Positions 32,658 to 41,700 of a DNA stretch of 64,000 bases are shown in pieces. Origin of the DNA: an uncultured Lachnospiraceae bacterium (GTDB taxonomy: Bacteria > Bacillota > Clostridia > Lachnospirales > Lachnospiraceae); NCBI GenBank assembly GCA_910587045.1, contig CAJULG010000004.1:40416-104415 (forward strand), read 5' to 3'. The translations under genes were made by a program, and so were the position numbers. Below the pieces are notes generated by a model. The model was not told the origin of the DNA and did not search any database. It worked only from the letters and a program-made list of their open reading frames with translations. Position 1 is the stretch's first letter; each line of letters starts with the position of its first letter.

Positions 32658-33356
32658 ATGCTGGAACTGACAGATGTTCATGTAAGCTATGGGAAAAGTA
32701 AAGTGATCAATGGGGTGGATTTCTCTATGGAGCTTACGGATAAAGTGGCATTATTAGGCAGAAATGGTGTGGGTAAGACAACGTTATTAAAGAGTCTGAT
32801 CGGTATTCTGCCTGTGGAATCCGGTGCGATTATCTATGAAGGTGGCATGATTAATAAGAAGGGAAGCTATGAACGCGCCGCCGGAGGAATCGCCTATGTA
32901 CCACAGGGTAGAGAGATCATACCGGATTTTACGGTAAAGGAGAACCTGGAACTGGGTGGCATTTCACTAAAGAAGGAGCTGGTGAAGGACCGGATGGAGG
33001 AGGTACTGACCTACTTTCCAGCATTAAAGAAGCATTTTATCCGGAAGGGCGGTGTTCTTTCCGGCGGACTGCAGCAGCAGCTTGCCATTTCCAGAGCCCT
33101 GATGTCTCACCCGAGGATCCTGTTGCTGGATGAGCCTACGGAGGGGATTCAGCCCAATATTGTAGCAGAGATTGCGGATATTCTGAACCGGGTGCATCAG
33201 AATCTGAATCTGGGAATGATCCTGGTAGAGCAGAATCTGAATTTCGCATTTAAGATCTGTGATTCTTATATTCTGATGCAGAAGGGACAGATCGTGAACA
33301 AGGGAAGTCGCGGAGAATTAACAGATGATATCATTAAAAGATATCTGACGGTATAA
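32658..33356 (+). CDS. urtE: Amide-type ABC transporter ATPase 2 (UrtE/LivF-like)
   Basis: A 232-residue ABC ATPase: Walker A GRNGVGKTT (about 32-40), Q-loop YVPQGREIIPDFTV, signature VLSGGLQQQLAISRAL, Walker B ILLLDEPTEGIQP, and VEQN. I use the ATG at 32658 with AAGGAGG 7 bp upstream; a GTG at 32652 would overlap the urtD stop. It completes the importer. Confidence 0.9.
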   Translation: MLELTDVHVSYGKSKVINGVDFSMELTDKVALLGRNGVGKTTLLKSLIGILPVESGAIIYEGGMINKKGSYERAAGGIAYVPQGREIIPDFTVKENLELGGISLKKELVKDRMEEVLTYFPALKKHFIRKGGVLSGGLQQQLAISRALMSHPRILLLDEPTEGIQPNIVAEIADILNRVHQNLNLGMILVEQNLNFAFKICDSYILMQKGQIVNKGSRGELTDDIIKRYLTV

Positions 33357-33378
33357 GAAAATACAAGGAGATGTGCAT

Positions 33379-34335
33379 ATGAGACAATATGAAGATATTA
33401 TGAATGTGGCGGTTGTCAATTTTCGACAGGTTTGGGGGAACAAGGAAAGTAATCTTGCAAGGATTAAGGGGTATATCCGCACTGGAGCGAGAGCAGGGGC
33501 CGATCTGATCGTATTTCCGGAAATGGCGTTGCAGGGTTATGATGATAAGACTGATGTTGAACGGGATAAAAAGATGCAGATCCGGGAGGCAGAGACGGTT
33601 CCGGGCCCTTCCAGTCTTGCTGTTGCAGAGCTTACAAAGCAGTATGGAATATATGCAGTATTTGGTATGGCAGAACGGTCAGAGGAGGGTTCCGATATTG
33701 TATACAATGCTGCTGTAGTCTGTGGCCCGGAGGGGATTATCGGTACCTATCGAAAGATTCATCCCGCACTGGCAGAGCAATGCTGGTGTGTGCGGGGTGA
33801 GGAACCGTTTTCCTTCCAGACCCCGTGGGGGCCCATAGGAGTCGGAATCTGCTATGATTCTTATAATTTTCATGAATTAATCCGCTATTATGCAGCAAGC
33901 GGCTGCCGCCTATATCTGAATCCTACTGCTATCGGACCGAGCGGGAGACATGACTGGAGAGATTATTATCTGTCCGGCTTAAAGCAATGTGTGAATTCCT
34001 GTGAAATCTTTGTGGCAAGCTCAAATCTGGTGGGCAATAACATGGTAGATGAGGAAGAAGGCGGAAGCCTGGGAAATATTGAAGATATCGGCCCGGGCTT
34101 TGGAGGAGGAAGCATGATCCTCGGTCCCGGACTTTATGATAAGCTGCATGTTTATGCAGGAGATATAGATGCAAGGGAGGAAATGTATGTTATGACGGCT
34201 CTTGATCTGTCCCTGGCGACCAGAAGGAATTTTAAGGTTGATCCGGTTAAGGGCTGTCCGGATTACCGGCCGGATATCTATAAGAAGCTCAATGAGATGC
34301 TGCTGGAGACTCCATACTGGAAGCAGTTTTCATAA
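33379..34335 (+). CDS. Nitrilase-superfamily amidohydrolase
   Basis: A 318-residue carbon-nitrogen hydrolase with the full catalytic triad: Glu48 (FPEMAL), Lys126 (YRKIHP) and Cys158 (GICYDSYN). The family hydrolyses amides, nitriles or carbamoyl compounds to acid plus ammonia. Placed directly after a urea/amide importer, it is the likely intracellular enzyme for the imported compound. The start at 33379 has AAGGAG upstream. The exact substrate cannot be read; it is not a urease or a classic AmiE by length. Confidence 0.9.
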   Translation: MRQYEDIMNVAVVNFRQVWGNKESNLARIKGYIRTGARAGADLIVFPEMALQGYDDKTDVERDKKMQIREAETVPGPSSLAVAELTKQYGIYAVFGMAERSEEGSDIVYNAAVVCGPEGIIGTYRKIHPALAEQCWCVRGEEPFSFQTPWGPIGVGICYDSYNFHELIRYYAASGCRLYLNPTAIGPSGRHDWRDYYLSGLKQCVNSCEIFVASSNLVGNNMVDEEEGGSLGNIEDIGPGFGGGSMILGPGLYDKLHVYAGDIDAREEMYVMTALDLSLATRRNFKVDPVKGCPDYRPDIYKKLNEMLLETPYWKQFS

Positions 34336-34371
34336 GGATAAATGACATTAAGGGAAGGAGTGGATCAGGGT

Positions 34372-35007
34372 ATGAAGAATTATGTGATAACGATTGCCAG
34401 AGGTTTCGGCAGCGGCGGCAAGGATGTAGGAAACCGGCTAAGTAAGGAATTGGGAATCCCATGCTATGAACGGGAGATCCTGGATATGGCATCAGAGCAG
34501 ACCGGCCTGAATGTAGGTGTTTTTATGCAGGTGGATGAAAAGCTGAGACGAAAAGCAATTTTGAAGAATTTGCAGACTGTACAGACCACATACGCAGTAG
34601 AGCCAACGGAAAAGGATTTTGTATCCGATGAAAATCTGTTTTTTATTCAGGCTGAGATCATTCGAACTCTGGCGCAGAATCAGTCCTGTATTATTGTTGG
34701 AAAATGTGCGGATTATATTTTGAAGGATTGCGACAATGTCATAAGTGTATATGTAGAAGCGCCGAGAGCCGCCTGTGTGGAGGAAATCATGAAGAAGCTG
34801 AATGTATCTGAAAAAAAGGCGCATCATTTGATAAAAACCACGGACACCTACCGGGCAAATTACTACCGGTATTATACCAGGGGAAGGGACTGGACAAATC
34901 CGGTAAATTATGATATGACTCTGAACAGTGAACGGATTGGACGGGAAAACTGTGTAAAAATCATTAAAAATTATGTAGATATCAGATTCTGTTCAGAAAA
35001 TACTTGA
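34372..35007 (+). CDS. Cytidylate kinase-like protein
   Basis: A 211-residue protein of the cytidylate kinase-like family (PF13189). It begins MKNYVITIARGFGSGGKDVG, with a P-loop-like GFGSGGKD at 10-17, YEREILDMA, VGKCADYIL and a lid-like DTYRANYYRYYTRG segment. Free-standing members in Clostridia have unknown substrates. I start at 34372; an in-frame ATG at 34342 would add ten residues. It is the last gene of the amide operon. The antitoxin promoter of the next locus overlaps its stop codon. Confidence 0.82.
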   Translation: MKNYVITIARGFGSGGKDVGNRLSKELGIPCYEREILDMASEQTGLNVGVFMQVDEKLRRKAILKNLQTVQTTYAVEPTEKDFVSDENLFFIQAEIIRTLAQNQSCIIVGKCADYILKDCDNVISVYVEAPRAACVEEIMKKLNVSEKKAHHLIKTTDTYRANYYRYYTRGRDWTNPVNYDMTLNSERIGRENCVKIIKNYVDIRFCSENT

Positions 35008-35039
35008 AAGATATCTCGTATGATGTTAATATAATTTAA

Positions 35040-35119
35040 AAGGTGGTACTAAGTTGTACCCCTTGCAATTTGGGCTAAAAAATAATCGCCGTCTTTTGCG
35101 GAGGGGCGATTATTTTTTG
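35040..35119 (+). ncRNA. Candidate antisense antitoxin RNA, copy A
   Basis: Promoter TTGAAA (35004-35009), 17-bp spacer, TAATAT (35027-35032). The roughly 80-nt RNA would start near GGTGGTAC, which can form a small GGTAC/GTACC hairpin. It ends at the stem AATAATCGCC/GGGCGATTATT followed by TTTTT, overlapping the toxin 3' end. It contains ACCCCUU, complementary to the toxin AAGGGG Shine-Dalgarno. Confidence 0.65.
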
Positions 35120-35211
35120 TCCTTTTTATCGGAAATTATCTTGTAAACAAGACCTATCAGAGCTACGAGAAGCAATCCGAACTGGATTAAGCTGTCGTAT
35201 GTAACATACAT
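35110..35211 (-). CDS. Holin-like type I toxin peptide, copy A (33 aa)
   Basis: A 33-residue peptide MYVTYDSLIQFGLLLVALIG... with one hydrophobic segment (about 9-24) and the basic end SDKKDKK, matching the holin-like toxin pattern. I use the ATG at 35211, because AGGGGGA then lies 7 bp upstream; the in-frame ATG at 35217 is too close to it. The Shine-Dalgarno lies in a hairpin CCCCTT-GAGA-AAGGGG (35220-35235) that should block translation. Its promoter is TTGTAC/TAATAT (35284-35279 and 35261-35256, 17-bp spacer). Its stop codon is inside the shared terminator stem. Confidence 0.8.
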   Translation of the reverse strand: MYVTYDSLIQFGLLLVALIGLVYKIISDKKDKK

Positions 35212-35437
35212 AGGCATTCCCCCTTTCTCAAGGGGACAACCGTTCCCACAGAAGTATATTAACACAACAATATGATTTGTACAATGGTAATGTAATAACT
35301 TACACTCATAATAGATATATAAGACTTGCATAAACTCTATATTATGACTAGAGATACACGGTATTATGAAGAAAAAATTAATTAAAAAGAGAAGAAAGCA
35401 CTTGAACTATCAAAAAGGTAATGGTAATATAATTTAA

Positions 35438-35518
35438 AAGGTGGTACTAAGTTGTACCCCTTGCAAATTGTTAGCAAAAAATAACTGCCGTACCTTTGCG
35501 AGGGGCAGTTATTTTTTG
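35438..35518 (+). ncRNA. Candidate antisense antitoxin RNA, copy B
   Basis: Promoter TTGAAC (35402-35407), 17-bp spacer, TAATAT (35425-35430). The RNA begins with the same GGTGGTACTAAGTTGTACCCC-type sequence as copy A and ends at its own terminator stem followed by TTTTTT, overlapping the copy B toxin. Confidence 0.65.
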
Positions 35519-35610
35519 TCCTTTTTATCGGAAATTATCTTGTAAACAAGACCTATCAGAGCTACGAGAAGCAATCCGAACTGGATTAAGCTGTCATATG
35601 TAACATACAT
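35509..35610 (-). CDS. Holin-like type I toxin peptide, copy B (33 aa)
   Basis: Identical in protein sequence to the toxin at 35110-35211 (one silent TAC/TAT change). The same hairpin CCCCTT-GAGA-AAGGGG (35619-35634) covers its ribosome site. Promoter TTGTAC (35683-35678), 17-bp spacer, TAGGAT (35660-35655); the -10 is weaker than in copy A. Confidence 0.8.
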   Translation of the reverse strand: MYVTYDSLIQFGLLLVALIGLVYKIISDKKDKK

Positions 35611-35817
35611 AGGCATTCCCCCTTTCTCAAGGGGACAACTGTTCCCACAAAAGTATCCTAACACAAAAACTCACGATGTACAATGATAAAAAAATATATG
35701 ACAAATACTTTTGCTGGAATTATTCTTGCGGCATATTAAAATCTGATTTATGATAAGAACAGTAGCAGAACGTATTGTATGATAATATCAACAGCTTTTA
35801 TATGGGAGAAGAACAGA

Positions 35818-36471
35818 ATGAAAAATAAGGAAACAACGCTTATCATTCGTAACGAGACAGTGGCGGATTACAAAGCGGTTGAAACAATAACAAGAGATGC
35901 TTTTTGGAATTTAACTGTACCCGGCTGTAATGAACATTACCTGGCGCATATCATGCGGGATCATCCGGATTTTATCCCGGAACTGGATCTGGTTGCAGAG
36001 CTGGATGACCGGGTGATCGGAAATGTCATGTATACAAAGGCCCGGCTGGTGGATGAGGCGGGAGAGGAGCTACAGATCCTGACCTTTGGCCCGGTCAGTA
36101 TACATCCGGAATATCAACGCAGAGGCTACAGCAGACTTTTGTTAGAGCATTCCTTTCAGAAGGCGGCGGAGCTGGGATATGATGTCATTGTAATATTCGG
36201 GAATCCGGATAATTACGTGGGCCGGGGCTTTGTAAGCTGTAAACGACATAATATCTGTCTGGAGGGCGGGGTTTTCCCGGCGGCAATGCTGGTTAAGGAA
36301 TTACAACCGGATGCCCTGGACGGGCGAACATGGTATTACCATGAAAGCCCGGTATACAACATTGACAATGAAAAAGCAGAGGAGTTTGATAAACAGTTTG
36401 AACCCAGAGAGAAGTCCTGGCAGCCAAGTCAGGAGGAGTTTTATATCCACAGTCATTCGGTCATTCAGTAA
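35818..36471 (+). CDS. GNAT-family N-acetyltransferase
   Basis: A 217-residue acetyltransferase with the GNAT core: LTFGPVSIHPEYQRRGYSRLLLEHS holds the acetyl-CoA pyrophosphate motif (QRRGYS). The section VIVIFGNPDNYVGRGFVSCKRHNI is typical of the YhbS-like subgroup that acts on small molecules. The start at 35818 has GGGAGAAG upstream; an in-frame upstream ATG at 35779 is less likely. The substrate is unknown. Confidence 0.88.
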   Translation: MKNKETTLIIRNETVADYKAVETITRDAFWNLTVPGCNEHYLAHIMRDHPDFIPELDLVAELDDRVIGNVMYTKARLVDEAGEELQILTFGPVSIHPEYQRRGYSRLLLEHSFQKAAELGYDVIVIFGNPDNYVGRGFVSCKRHNICLEGGVFPAAMLVKELQPDALDGRTWYYHESPVYNIDNEKAEEFDKQFEPREKSWQPSQEEFYIHSHSVIQ

Positions 36472-36598
36472 CTGAAATCTGTTACCTGAATACGATTTTG
36501 TATCCGGGCGTAAGGCAGGAAAGAATTTGGAAAGGGATACAGGGCATAGTATGATAAAACGATTGCGGAAACGGGATGAAAGGGGAGGAATCGGAATT

Positions 36599-37045
36599 AT
36601 GATTACCATGAAGGAACTGGGGATAGAACAGATTGAAGAAATAAAATCCCTGTTTGTAGAGATATTTACCAATGAGCCATGGAAGGATGACTGGAGCGAC
36701 CCGGTGCAGTTGCACCGGTATCTTATGGATCTGATCGGGAACCGGAATTCTCTGACCCTGGGACTATATGAGGAGAATGTATTGATCGGTCTCTCCATGG
36801 GAAGCATTATGCATTGGCATATAGGAACGGAATATTATATACATGAATTTTGTATCAAAGGGGAAAAGCAGGGCAGGGGAATCGGATCGAACTTTTTAAA
36901 ACGGGTGGAGGATTATACCAGAGAGAAGCAGATCACACATATTTTTCTGCAGACGGAGCGGACGGTACCGGCCTATGAGTTTTATCAGAAGAACGAGTTT
37001 GTTGAACTGAGGGATCATGTCTCCCTTGTAAAGATGTTTTCATAA
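36599..37045 (+). CDS. GNAT-family N-acetyltransferase
   Basis: A 148-residue acetyltransferase. The acetyl-CoA motif is EKQGRGIGSNFL and the C-terminal block is IFLQTERTVPAYEFYQKNEFVEL. I start at 36599 because GGGGAGGA lies 9 bp upstream; a longer in-frame frame from 36527 has no site. It is unrelated to the preceding GNAT beyond the fold. The substrate could be an amino group of a small molecule or protein. Confidence 0.85.
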   Translation: MITMKELGIEQIEEIKSLFVEIFTNEPWKDDWSDPVQLHRYLMDLIGNRNSLTLGLYEENVLIGLSMGSIMHWHIGTEYYIHEFCIKGEKQGRGIGSNFLKRVEDYTREKQITHIFLQTERTVPAYEFYQKNEFVELRDHVSLVKMFS

Positions 37046-37100
37046 AGTATGACCTTTATAAACAGATAATTAATCACACGAAAAAATTATCCTTTGTATT

Positions 37101-37162
37101 ATTACGCAAACGTAATCGTATGAAATACGGAAGTTGTATTTTGACAAAATACTCCGTATAAT
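37101..37162 (+). promoter_or_regulatory. Promoter of the DUF6483-sbcDC genes with nested inverted repeats
   Basis: TTGTAT (37134-37139), 17-bp spacer, TATAAT (37157-37162). A perfect 15-bp palindrome TATTTTG-A-CAAAATA (37137-37151) fills the spacer. ATACGGA/TCCGTAT (37125-37131, 37153-37159) flanks it, and ATTACG-CAAA-CGTAAT (37101-37116) lies upstream. Likely operators; no LexA-type GAAC-N4-GTTC is seen. Confidence 0.55.
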
Positions 37163-37192
37163 TGGTTTATATTAGTAAAGAGGACAGGGACG

Positions 37193-37579
37193 ATGTTTGA
37201 GCAGGATTATATTATGCGTCTGATCCGGGAACTGGTACGGGCAGTATGCAAGCTGATATTTCATATTGATACAGAGACGCCGGGGCTGGAGTTGTTTGAT
37301 GCGGAACGGGAGCAGGAGCAGCGGGAAGCGCTCGAAGGCATAATAAGACTGGCGGATCAGGGACGGATAAACGAGGCGGAGAACCTGCTTTTTGAATGGC
37401 CTGGGGATGGGAATCAGGAGACCCTTAAGATGGCGCTGGTATTTTATGCACATCTGAACGAGAAGACGGATGCCTTTCTTGCAGAACATGATTTTAGCAG
37501 GGAGGAGATCCGGGATGGATTGCATGAGGTTATGTCCCGGTACGGACTGGAAAGTCTGTCCGAGACATTTGAGGATTGA
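37193..37579 (+). CDS. DUF6483 family protein
   Basis: A 128-residue, mostly helical, acidic protein starting MFEQDYIMRLIRELVRAVCKLIF, the pattern I know as DUF6483 from Clostridia. Its function is unknown. It has TPR-like helices around LADQGRINEAENLLFEW. It lies 42 bp before sbcD on the same strand and seems to share its promoter. Confidence 0.75.
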   Translation: MFEQDYIMRLIRELVRAVCKLIFHIDTETPGLELFDAEREQEQREALEGIIRLADQGRINEAENLLFEWPGDGNQETLKMALVFYAHLNEKTDAFLAEHDFSREEIRDGLHEVMSRYGLESLSETFED

Positions 37580-37621
37580 GGAAATCTGTCCTGCAGTACG
37601 GATAACAGGGGGAGAACATAC

Positions 37622-38782
37622 ATGAAGTTTATGCACCTGGGGGATTTACATATTGGAAAAACAGTGAATGATTTTAGCATGATCGAGGATCAGAACTATA
37701 TCCTGGATCAGCTTCTGTCCATCCTGGATGAACAGAAGGTTGACGGAGTGCTGATCGCCGGGGATGTGTATGATAAGGCGGTACCCAGTGAGGAAGCGGT
37801 AGGGGTGCTGGATCATTTTCTCTGTCGGCTGGCAGACCGGCAGGTGAAGGTCTTTATCATCAGCGGGAACCATGATTCGGATGCAAGGCTGAGCTTCGGC
37901 AGCTCCTTATTTGAATCCAATGGAATCTATATTGCTTCGAAATATGACGGTGTGCTTTACCGGCAGACCATGCAGGATGAACATGGCAGTGTGAACGTTT
38001 ATCTTCTGCCCTTTGTAAAAGCATCTCAGGTAAGACATTTCTTTCCGGAGGCGGTCATTGACTCCTACGATCAGGCGGTGCGGGTGGTGCTGGAGCAGGC
38101 AGGAATCGAGAAAACAGAACGGAATATTTTAGTGGCTCACCAGTTTGTTACAGGCAGGGGAGAGGAGCCAAGGCTTGGCGGTTCTGAGAATGCGGCGGTG
38201 CAGGCGGTAGGTACGATAGAGAAGATCGGAGCAGACTGCTTCGATGCCTTTGACTATACTGCCCTTGGTCACATCCATTCTCCACAGCGGGTAGGGCGGG
38301 ATGGTATCCGGTATGCCGGCTCGCCGTTGAAGTATTCTTTGAGTGAGGTGAATAATGCGAAGTCTGTACCGATCATTACTCTTGGTAAAAAGGGAGAGGT
38401 AGCGGTTGAATGCATTCCGCTGACGCCTCTTCGTGATATGCGTCATATAAAGGGCAGACTGGAACAGCTTCTGGATCCGAAGCATATTCAGTCTCCGGAG
38501 GATTATATCTATGTAACGCTTACGGATGAGGAACCGGTTTCTGATGCCATGGCAGTGATCCGGCAGTATTATCCGAATACCATGAAGCTGGATTATGAGA
38601 ATTCTCATACCAGAGCGATAGGACGACAGGTTGATCTGTCCCGGGTGGCCAGAGAGAAATCCTTTTCAGAGCTGATCTCTGATTTTTACCACTTGATGTA
38701 TGGATGCGATATCAGTGATGCGGAAATGAAGATCATGCGGAAGGCAGCAGAGGAGGCAGGTGTTGTAGATGAAGCCGGTTAA
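37622..38782 (+). CDS. sbcD: Nuclease SbcCD subunit D
   Basis: A 386-residue metallophosphoesterase (Mre11 homologue). Metal and catalytic motifs in order: GDLHIGK (7-13), AGDVYDKA, SGNHD, VAHQFV and LGHIHSP. With SbcC it forms an ATP-dependent nuclease that opens DNA hairpins and processes protein-blocked ends. It begins behind GGGGGAG and overlaps sbcC by 14 bp, so the subunits are translationally coupled. Confidence 0.96.
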   Translation: MKFMHLGDLHIGKTVNDFSMIEDQNYILDQLLSILDEQKVDGVLIAGDVYDKAVPSEEAVGVLDHFLCRLADRQVKVFIISGNHDSDARLSFGSSLFESNGIYIASKYDGVLYRQTMQDEHGSVNVYLLPFVKASQVRHFFPEAVIDSYDQAVRVVLEQAGIEKTERNILVAHQFVTGRGEEPRLGGSENAAVQAVGTIEKIGADCFDAFDYTALGHIHSPQRVGRDGIRYAGSPLKYSLSEVNNAKSVPIITLGKKGEVAVECIPLTPLRDMRHIKGRLEQLLDPKHIQSPEDYIYVTLTDEEPVSDAMAVIRQYYPNTMKLDYENSHTRAIGRQVDLSRVAREKSFSELISDFYHLMYGCDISDAEMKIMRKAAEEAGVVDEAG

Positions 38783-41700
38783 GCTGATCATAAGTGCATT
38801 TGGCCCCTACGGGGAGACGATGCCGGAGATTGATTTTGAACCCTTTGGGGAGCGTGGTCTGTTCCTGATCACGGGTGATACGGGGGCAGGCAAGACGACC
38901 ATATTCGACGCTATCTGCTTTGCCCTGTACGGGGAAACCAGCGGAAGCTACCGGGATACCCGGAATCTGCGGAGCGAGTACGCCGGTGAGAGAGTAGAGA
39001 GTTTTGTGGATTTTTACTTTTCCCATCAGGGGAGGGAATACCATGTGTACCGTCAGCCGGAATATCTGCGTGCCAAGCAGAGAGGAGAGGGAACCACGAT
39101 CCAGAAGGAGCGGGCGGTATTCTACGGGGGAGATGTACCGGTCGAGGGAACGACTGCGGTGAATGAGGCAGTACAGGAGCTGCTGCATATTAATGTAAAG
39201 CAGTTCAAGCAGATCACCATGATCGCACAGGGGGAATTCCGGGAGCTGTTGAATGCAGATACCAAAGAACGGACGGATATCCTTCGCACCATATTTATGA
39301 CCGAAGGATACCAGAGGATCGGATATAAGCTGAAGGAGCGGCGGGATACAGGCGAGGCGGAGAAGAATGCTATGGAGCAGAGTATCCTGCAGTATTTTAG
39401 CGGAGCGGAAGTCTCAGAGGACAGTGCATATGCAGAGGCGTTATCGGATCTGCAGACGAAGGCGGCCGCCAGTAAAAGCACCTGGAATCTGGAGGAAATG
39501 ACCGCAGTTCTGGAACAGATCATGGACGAGGATCAGTCTGTATTCAGAATAAAACAGAAGGAGTTTGCTGTCGCTTCGGAAGAATTGGATACGACGAAGA
39601 AGGCTCTGGCTGTTGCCCATACGAATAATGAATTTATCCAGAGATATGAAGCATTGCAGAAGGAGAAGCAGGAGCTGGTGCAGGAGCAGGAGGCGATGAC
39701 TGCCCTGACCCGTTTAACAGCAAGGCAGAAGCTTGCCACCCGGGAGGTAAGGCCGGTGTATCAGAGCTGGATGGAGAAGCGGGAAGCTCTCAAGCAGTCG
39801 GAGGAAGGACTTGCTGAACGACAGCAGGAACTGGAGAAGGCAAGGCAGAAACTGACGGAAGCGGTAAAGGAGCTGGAGGAAGCGCTTGCAGGTGAAGGAG
39901 AGGCAGAGGCACTTAAGAAGAAATCGGAGAAGCTGCAGGAGGATTTTGAACGGTATCAGCAACGGGATTGTCTTATAAAGGGGATCGCTGAACTGGAGGA
40001 GGAGCAGCACAGGCTGGAAGAGGAGCAGTCTGCCATTGAGAAAGCAGAGGCGGCGCTTGCAGATAAGCAGATCCGTCTGGAGGAATCCACAAAAGCATTA
40101 CGGGAGAAACCGGCGGAGCTGGTCAGGATACAGCATGAGGGGAAGGAAATCGCAGCATTGAGAGAACGCTTCCGGCTTCTGGTGGAGGATACGGTACCGG
40201 CTTATCGGGAGAAGCAGGCAGAGGTTGTCCACGGACAACAGGTATTTCAGAACAGCCTGGAGAACTATCGGGAAAAGGAGGCGGCGAGGATCCACGGGGA
40301 GGATATGCTGGAGCGGAGTCGGGCGGGCCTGCTTGCCCGTGATCTGCAGGATGGCATGAAATGTCCGGTATGCGGTTCTACCCATCACCCGGTTCTTGCG
40401 AAGCTGGCTCCGGAAGCGATCACGGAAGCGGAATACAAGGAGCTGCAGGCGGCGGAGGAGCAGGCAAGGACAGAAAAGGATAAGGCTCTTCGTGCAGTGG
40501 AGCAGAGAAAGGCGAAAGAGGAGGATATGGCAGATTCCCTCCGACAGGATATTCTGGATGGGATAGCTGGCTGCAATTCTATTATTTACAGAATCGAAAC
40601 GCCGGATGGAGAATTTCCTGACAGAGTGGCAGGTGGAGTTCCGGAAGGAGAAACCGGTGAGAAGGCGGTTATTGAGGTGAGTGCCGATATGGAGCTGGAC
40701 GGGCTGTTTTCTGTCGCCGGAACCGCCCTGAAGGAGCTGGAGGCGCTACAGGCAGCGCATGGGAAGCAGGAGCTTAGTGTTCAGAAGGCTTGTGAGACCT
40801 TCCGGGCGGATACGGAAGCACTGGAACGACTTCGCGGGGAGGAAACGCAGGTGCTTATAGAGCGCAGAAGACGTTACCAGGAACAAAAAGAAGAAAACCA
40901 TACTGCATTGACAACGCAGCGGGCCTGCCTGCAGAATCTTGCAGCATTCGAATATGATACGCTGGATATCGCCCGGCAGGAGCAGGTGCGGGCGGAGACT
41001 CGTGCAGGGCAGCTTCTGGAACGAATCTCTCATGCGAAGACAGCGAAGGAGACGGCTGAAAAGGAGCATGTAAAACTGGAGGCCATGCTTACAGAACAGG
41101 AACGGGCCTGTCGGGAGCTGCGGCAACAGGAGAAGAGACAGGAAGCGGAGTTCGGAGCAGTGCGGGAGGAAAAAGGGTTTGCCTCTGTGGAGGAATTCCT
41201 GGAATATGCGGTGACGGAGGATGTGATCCGGGAACAGGAAGAGAGAGCAAAGGCTTATGATACCAGGGTTTCCGTTAATGCCGATAAGCTGGTACAGGCA
41301 GAACAGGATGCAAGAGACCGGGTAGTGATGGACGAGGAGAAGCTTCAAGAGGCGAAGGAATTGCAGGAGAAGCAGGTCGAGGAGATTCAGACACAGAAGA
41401 ATCAGGCAGAACGGCGGCTTGCGGTCAATGAAGGGATCCGGAAGGCCATCCTTGCCCGGAAGGATAAGCTGGAAAAATACAAGAAGGAGTATGCGCTGTG
41501 TGACCGCCTATATGCTATGGTCAGCGGACAGATCAGCGGGAAGTCAAAGATTACACTGGAGCAGTATATTCAGGCGGCGGGATTTGATCACATCATCGCA
41601 GCGGCGAACCGGAGACTGCTTCCGATGAGTGATAATCAGTTTGAACTGTTCCGGCAGGAGGATTCGGCGGGCAGAAGGAGCAGTACCATTCTGGATCTGG

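Larger units (their letters stand above)
35027..35268. repeat. Toxin-antitoxin repeat unit, copy A
   Basis: This unit and 35425-35667 are near-identical tandem copies about 399 bp apart. Each holds an antisense-RNA promoter end, a bidirectional terminator, a 33-codon toxin and its leader. The toxin coding parts differ at one silent position. Divergence is concentrated in the terminator stem, as compensatory changes, and in the loop. Confidence 0.9.
35425..35667. repeat. Toxin-antitoxin repeat unit, copy B
   Basis: Second copy of the unit at 35027-35268. The terminator arms read ATAACTGCC/GGCAGTTAT here against ATAATCGCC/GGCGATTAT in copy A: two base pairs have changed on both sides, so the stem is preserved. 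Confidence 0.9.

Noticed and set aside
35027..35667. Treating the 399-bp tandem repeat as an insertion sequence
   Set aside because: The repeated part contains only a 33-codon peptide and RNA signals, with no transposase or terminal inverted repeats; it is better explained as duplicated toxin-antitoxin loci.
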